7,546 nucleotides of DNA, taken from Lawsonibacter sp. GTDB taxonomy: Bacteria; Bacillota; Clostridia; Oscillospirales; Oscillospiraceae. Location: NCBI GenBank assembly GCA_022798855.1, contig JAAWNI010000108.1:1-7546 (forward strand). Direction: 5' to 3'. The notes below the pieces were generated by a model, which did not search any database, was not told the origin of the DNA, and saw only the letters and a program-made list of their open reading frames with translations. The stretch's first letter is position 1. Each line of letters starts with the position of its first letter. A program made the position numbers and the translations under genes. Positions 4,998 through 7,546 of the stretch are shown here, piece by piece.

Positions 4998-5435
4998 TTA
5001 ATAGCGCATCGCGCTGGAGTCAGGCTCCCAGCTGGGGGTGCCGGGGTTGGCGTCCATCCCGGTGATATCCCGGGCGGCGCTGCCGATGCCCCGGCCGATA
5101 TCGCCGATGGCGTCGCCGACGTCCCGGACGATATCCCGGGCGTCCCGGGTCAGGTCCCGGGAGACGGAGCCGCCGTCATTGCCATAGACCTGGCCGTTGG
5201 AGCCGGCGGCATAGCGGCCGTCGTCGAGATAGCCGCGGCTGTTGTAGATGGGGCCGCCGCCGTAGCGCCGGCTCACCGTGCCGGGGGTGCCGGAAGTGGA
5301 GCCGGAGGTGGTTCCGGGGCTGCCGGAGCCGCCGCCGTTGTTGGACCCTCCGGGATTGGGGTCGCGGTTGCTGCAAGCCGTCAGCGTCCCGGCCAAAGCA
5401 AGGGCCAGGGCCAGAGCGGTAATGCTCTTTTTCAT
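4998..5435 (-). CDS. Small Gly/Ser-rich lipoprotein
   Basis: The 145-aa protein starts at ATG 5435-5433, seven bases after GGGAGGA (complement of 5443-5449). Residues 1-20 are a lipoprotein signal peptide: KK, an Ala/Leu core, then LTAC with the lipidated cysteine at 21. A disordered Gly/Ser/Thr/Pro linker follows (about 25-55). The region 60-90 is Tyr/Gly-rich (SRRYGGGPIYNSRGY), and 92-124 is a probable amphipathic helix with repeated RD and GD pairs (RDLTRDARDIVRDVGDAIGD). The last 20 residues are polar. It should be anchored outside the cell membrane. I do not recognise the family. It stands alone, divergent from rimP, with its own terminator. No convincing promoter was found upstream. Confidence 0.85.
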   Translation of the reverse strand: MKKSITALALALALAGTLTACSNRDPNPGGSNNGGGSGSPGTTSGSTSGTPGTVSRRYGGGPIYNSRGYLDDGRYAAGSNGQVYGNDGGSVSRDLTRDARDIVRDVGDAIGDIGRGIGSAARDITGMDANPGTPSWEPDSSAMRY

Positions 5436-5466
5436 CGCTGAATCCTCCCGTTTCTATATTTTTCCT

Positions 5467-5485
5467 GTTCCCGCGTATGGGGAAC
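5467..5485. repeat. Inverted repeat upstream of the lipoprotein gene
   Basis: GTTCCC (5467-5472) and GGGAAC (5480-5485) flank a seven-base spacer, about 30 bases upstream of the lipoprotein start. It could be an operator or a leader hairpin; nothing in the sequence decides. Confidence 0.4.
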
Positions 5486-5564
5486 GCAGAACAAACCGAG
5501 CGTGGAAGTTCCATCCGGGGTCTAGTATGTGCCCGCGCGGAGGGATTCAGTCCGGAAATGAGCG

Positions 5565-5632
5565 GGTGAAATGGATGATTTCACCGGCTTCACCGAAAAA
5601 ATTTGGCTGTCTCCAGTTTTTTGGAAAAAACT
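5565..5632. repeat. Two palindromes in the lipoprotein-rimP gap
   Basis: GGTGAAAT (5565-5572) and ATTTCACC (5578-5585) form a perfect 8-bp inverted repeat with a five-base spacer. AGTTTTTT (5615-5622) and AAAAAACT (5625-5632) form another with a two-base spacer. Both lie upstream of the rimP promoter and may bind regulators or be remnants of terminators. The gap 5436-5762 holds no gene; its other contents are the promoter and leader hairpin listed below. Confidence 0.45.
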
Positions 5633-5645
5633 TCGGCGGAATCCC

Positions 5646-5674
5646 TTGCAATTTCCAAAACTGTGTGATATAGT
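5646..5674 (+). promoter_or_regulatory. Promoter of the rimP-nusA operon
   Basis: TTGCAA (5646-5651) and TATAGT (5669-5674) are 17 bases apart. The expected start is near 5681, about 80 bases before the rimP ATG, so the leader hairpin at 5702-5730 lies inside the transcript. Confidence 0.65.
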
Positions 5675-5701
5675 ATAACCAGAAAGTAAGGTAGTAATGG
5701 T

Positions 5702-5730
5702 AAGAGTGGGGTTGTGGCTCCGCTCTTTTT
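5702..5730 (+). promoter_or_regulatory. Terminator-like leader hairpin (candidate attenuator) before rimP
   Basis: AGAGTGGGG (5703-5711) pairs with CTCCGCTCT (5718-5726), with two G-U pairs, and is followed at once by TTTTT. It lies between the promoter and the start of rimP, so as drawn it would stop transcription before the genes. I recall such terminator-like leaders ahead of rimP/ylxS in other Firmicutes. Since nusA, in this operon, encodes a factor that acts on termination, feedback attenuation is a reasonable inference. Confidence 0.6.
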
Positions 5731-5762
5731 GATTGGGAAGAAGCGCAAAAGGAAGTGTAAAA

Positions 5763-6218
5763 ATGGCGAAAGTGACCGACGCGGTGTCGGCCCTGGCCCT
5801 CCCGGTGGTGGAGTCGGCGGGGTGCTCCCTGTGGGACGTGGAATATGTAAAGGAAGCGGGGGCCTGGTACCTCCGGGTCTACATCGACAAGGAGGGCGGC
5901 GTGTCCATAGACGACTGCGAAGCCGTCTCCCGCCCGCTGTCGGACCTTCTGGACCAGGCCGACCCCATCGAGGGCAGCTACACCTTCGAGGTATCCTCCG
6001 CCGGGGCGGACCGGGCGCTGAAAAAGCCGGAGCACTTCGCCCGGTTCCAGGGCGCGGAGGTGGAGGTCAAGCTCTACCGCCCCAAGGAGGGCCGCAAGGA
6101 GTACGTGGGGCTTCTCCGGGATTACCAGGACGGGGCCGTCACCCTGGAGACAGCGGGCCAGGAGGCCGTTTTCACCAAACAGGAGGTCGCCCTGGTGCGG
6201 CTTTACCCCAGATTTTAG
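5763..6218 (+). CDS. rimP: Ribosome maturation factor RimP
   Basis: The 151-aa product acts in the cytosol in assembly of the 30S ribosomal subunit. ATG 5763 follows AAAGGAAG (5748-5755); an in-frame TTG at 5733 lies just after the leader hairpin and gives a non-family extension, so it is rejected. Family features are the N-terminal VVESAGCSLWDVEYVKE, then YLRVYIDKEGGVSIDDCE, and FEVSSAGADRALKKPEHF (75-92). The C-terminal SH3-like part (about 93-151) has EVKLYRP and GLLRDYQDGAV. At 78-86 the common SSPGxxRPL motif reads SSAGADRAL, with Ala in place of both prolines; the length is normal and the gene looks functional. It is the first gene before nusA, as is usual in bacteria. An imperfect hairpin (6224-6237) lies in the 77-base gap to nusA. 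Confidence 0.95.
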   Translation: MAKVTDAVSALALPVVESAGCSLWDVEYVKEAGAWYLRVYIDKEGGVSIDDCEAVSRPLSDLLDQADPIEGSYTFEVSSAGADRALKKPEHFARFQGAEVEVKLYRPKEGRKEYVGLLRDYQDGAVTLETAGQEAVFTKQEVALVRLYPRF

Positions 6219-6222
6219 ACGT

Positions 6223-6240
6223 GCCCCTACAGAGGGGTTT
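6223..6240. repeat. Short hairpin between rimP and nusA
   Basis: CCCCT (6224-6228) pairs with AGGGG (6233-6237) around four bases and is followed by TTTG. The left part, GCCCCTACA, is the reverse complement of the TGTAGGGGC motif of the intergenic elements. It may be a fragment of such a repeat, and is probably too weak to terminate. Confidence 0.4.
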
Positions 6241-6295
6241 GTAATACGAAAAGCGGCCATGGCGAGGCGTGGCCCTGTTTCAGGAGGAAGAACAC

Positions 6296-7519
6296 GTGGC
6301 AAAACGAGTGACAAAGAAGGCCGTCAACCCCAACGAGATGGACGGCAAGGAGTTTTTCGAGGCCATCCATCAGATCGAGCAGGAGAAGGGGATTAAGCCC
6401 GGCTACATGATGGAGAAGGTGACCCAGGCGCTGCTGTCCGCCTACCGCCGCGACCACGAGGGGGTGGGGGAGAACCTGGTGATCGAAGCCAACGAGGAGG
6501 CGGGCACCGTCCGCCTGTTTTTGAAGAAGGAGATTGTGGAAGAGGTCGACAACCCGGCCATGGAGATCAGCCTGGAGGAAGCCCGCGCGGCGCTGCCCCA
6601 GGCGGAGCTGGGCGACACGGTGCGCATGGAGGTAAAGGCCCGCTCCTTCGGCCGGATCGCGGCCCAGACGGCCCGCCAGGTAATCATCCAGGGCATCCGG
6701 GAAGCGGAGCAGGGGATGATCTACGACGAATTCTGCACCAAGGAACACGAGCTTCTCACGGGGACCATCACCCGGATCGACCCCCGGAACGGGTCGGTGT
6801 CCCTCCGGCTCCACTCCGGCTCTGAGTTCACCGACGCCTACCTGGGCACGAACGAGCAGGTGAAGGGCGAGCGGTACATGGACGGCCAGCGGCTGAAGGT
6901 CTATGTGGTAGAGGTGCGCAAGGCCACCAAGGGCCCCCAGGTGCTCATCTCCCGGACCCACCCCGGCCTGGTGAAGCGGCTGTTTGAGCTGGAGGTCCCC
7001 GAGGTCTTCGACGGCACGGTGGAGATCCGCTCCGTGGCCCGGGAAGCCGGCTCCCGCACCAAGATGGCCGTCTGGTCGGAGCAGCCCAACGTGGACCCCA
7101 TCGGGGCCTGCGTAGGCCCCCGGGGCCAGCGGGTGAACACCATCGTGGAGGAGCTGAAGGGGGAGAAGATCGACATTATCAAGTGGTCCGAGGACCCGGC
7201 GGAGTATATCGCCGCCGCCCTGTCCCCCGCCGACGTCATCAGCGTGGAGGAGCTGCCCGCTGTGGGCGACGCCAAGAGCTGCCGGGTGGTGGTCCCTGAC
7301 GACCAGCTTTCCCTGGCCATCGGCAAGGAGGGCCAGAACGCCCGCCTGGCCGCCAAGCTCACCGGCTATAAGATCGACATCAAGCCGGCATCCGCCCCCC
7401 TGGAGCCCATCGAGGACCTGATCGCCCAGGCCGAGGCCGACGCTGCCGAGGAAGCCCTGGAAGCCGCCATGGCGGAAGCGGAGGAGAACGGGGAGATTCC
7501 GGAGCGCACGGAGGAGTAA
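6296..7519 (+). CDS. nusA: Transcription termination/antitermination factor NusA
   Basis: NusA binds RNA polymerase and nascent RNA and controls pausing, termination and antitermination. The start is GTG 6296, eight bases after AGGAGG (6282-6287); the longer in-frame GTG at 6269 has no ribosome site and would add a non-conserved nine residues. The 407-aa protein has the N-terminal polymerase-binding domain (about 14-145, with EFFEAIHQIEQEKGI and the family segment RSFGRIAAQTARQVIIQ), an S1 domain (about 152-215), a KH1 domain with GACVGPRGQRV (270-280) and IDIIKWSEDP, and a KH2 domain with AIGKEGQNARLA (341-352). It ends in an acidic Ala/Glu tail (377-407). The C-terminal repeats of the enterobacterial protein are absent, as is normal for Firmicutes. 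It is co-transcribed with rimP. Confidence 0.97.
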   Translation: MAKRVTKKAVNPNEMDGKEFFEAIHQIEQEKGIKPGYMMEKVTQALLSAYRRDHEGVGENLVIEANEEAGTVRLFLKKEIVEEVDNPAMEISLEEARAALPQAELGDTVRMEVKARSFGRIAAQTARQVIIQGIREAEQGMIYDEFCTKEHELLTGTITRIDPRNGSVSLRLHSGSEFTDAYLGTNEQVKGERYMDGQRLKVYVVEVRKATKGPQVLISRTHPGLVKRLFELEVPEVFDGTVEIRSVAREAGSRTKMAVWSEQPNVDPIGACVGPRGQRVNTIVEELKGEKIDIIKWSEDPAEYIAAALSPADVISVEELPAVGDAKSCRVVVPDDQLSLAIGKEGQNARLAAKLTGYKIDIKPASAPLEPIEDLIAQAEADAAEEALEAAMAEAEENGEIPERTEE

Positions 7520-7523
7520 GACA

Positions 7524-7546
7524 ATGCGGACAAACGTGGAGTGTAC
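7524..7546 (+). CDS. Possible start of the next operon gene (cut by window end)
   Basis: ATG 7524 opens a frame reading MRTNVEC to the edge, five bases after the nusA stop, with GGAG (7513-7516) upstream. In many Firmicutes the YlxR (RnpM) gene follows nusA, but these residues do not identify it. Equally, GTGGAG (7536-7541) could be the ribosome site of a gene starting just outside the window. Confidence 0.25.

Noticed and set aside
5446..5460. TATAGA on the minus strand as -10 box of the lipoprotein gene
   Set aside because: It lies almost on the ribosome site, leaving no room for a leader, and there is no -35 box at 16-18 bases.
6269..6295. Longer GTG start for nusA
   Set aside because: No ribosome site before it, and AGGAGG at 6282-6287 points to GTG 6296.
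5547..6314. A 255-codon minus-strand frame across rimP
   Set aside because: Overlaps rimP and its promoter and leader; no recognisable domain or start signal.

Overview
This window looks like chromosomal DNA of a GC-rich, low-redundancy Firmicute of the Oscillospiraceae type (Flavonifractor/Pseudoflavonifractor-like). The reasons are strong AGGAGG ribosome sites, frequent GTG starts, a class-2 type PyrF, a rimP-nusA operon behind a terminator-like leader, a YgiQ-family radical SAM protein, and several dense palindromic intergenic repeats that I associate from memory with high-GC gut Clostridia. The taxonomic call is inference; no rRNA or other marker is present.

Layout. Positions 1-252 hold the C-terminal part of pyrF (OMP decarboxylase). 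Positions 265-419 carry a tiny zinc-ribbon gene that seems broken by a one-base deletion. Positions 484-921 encode an intact two-zinc-ribbon protein. It overlaps by ATGA the start of a 384-aa fusion of a histidine phosphatase and a GNAT acetyltransferase (918-2072). After this + strand run comes a 2073-2298 spacer full of short perfect hairpins.

The most interesting part is 2299-2611. A 31-aa membrane peptide is encoded on the minus strand (2435-2530). It faces a short untranslated RNA on the plus strand with a textbook promoter (2299-2327). Both transcripts run into one shared bidirectional terminator (2369-2424). The small RNA carries a near copy of the DNA around the toxin start codon, so as an RNA it is antisense to the toxin ribosome site. 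This is the architecture of the par/Fst family of type I toxin-antitoxin loci, here with a peptide of different sequence. The toxin promoter lies back to back with the promoter of the next gene, a radical SAM protein of the YgiQ/UPF0313 family (2718-4685).

Positions 4686-4997 hold no gene but three copies of a folded repeat with the layout A-A'-B-B'-A'', one GTAGGGGC palindrome and two terminators. A glycine/serine-rich lipoprotein is encoded on the minus strand (4998-5435). The gap 5436-5762 holds several palindromes, the promoter of the rimP operon and a terminator-like leader hairpin. rimP (5763-6218) and nusA (6296-7519) follow, the usual ribosome-maturation/transcription-elongation operon, and the window ends just after nusA.
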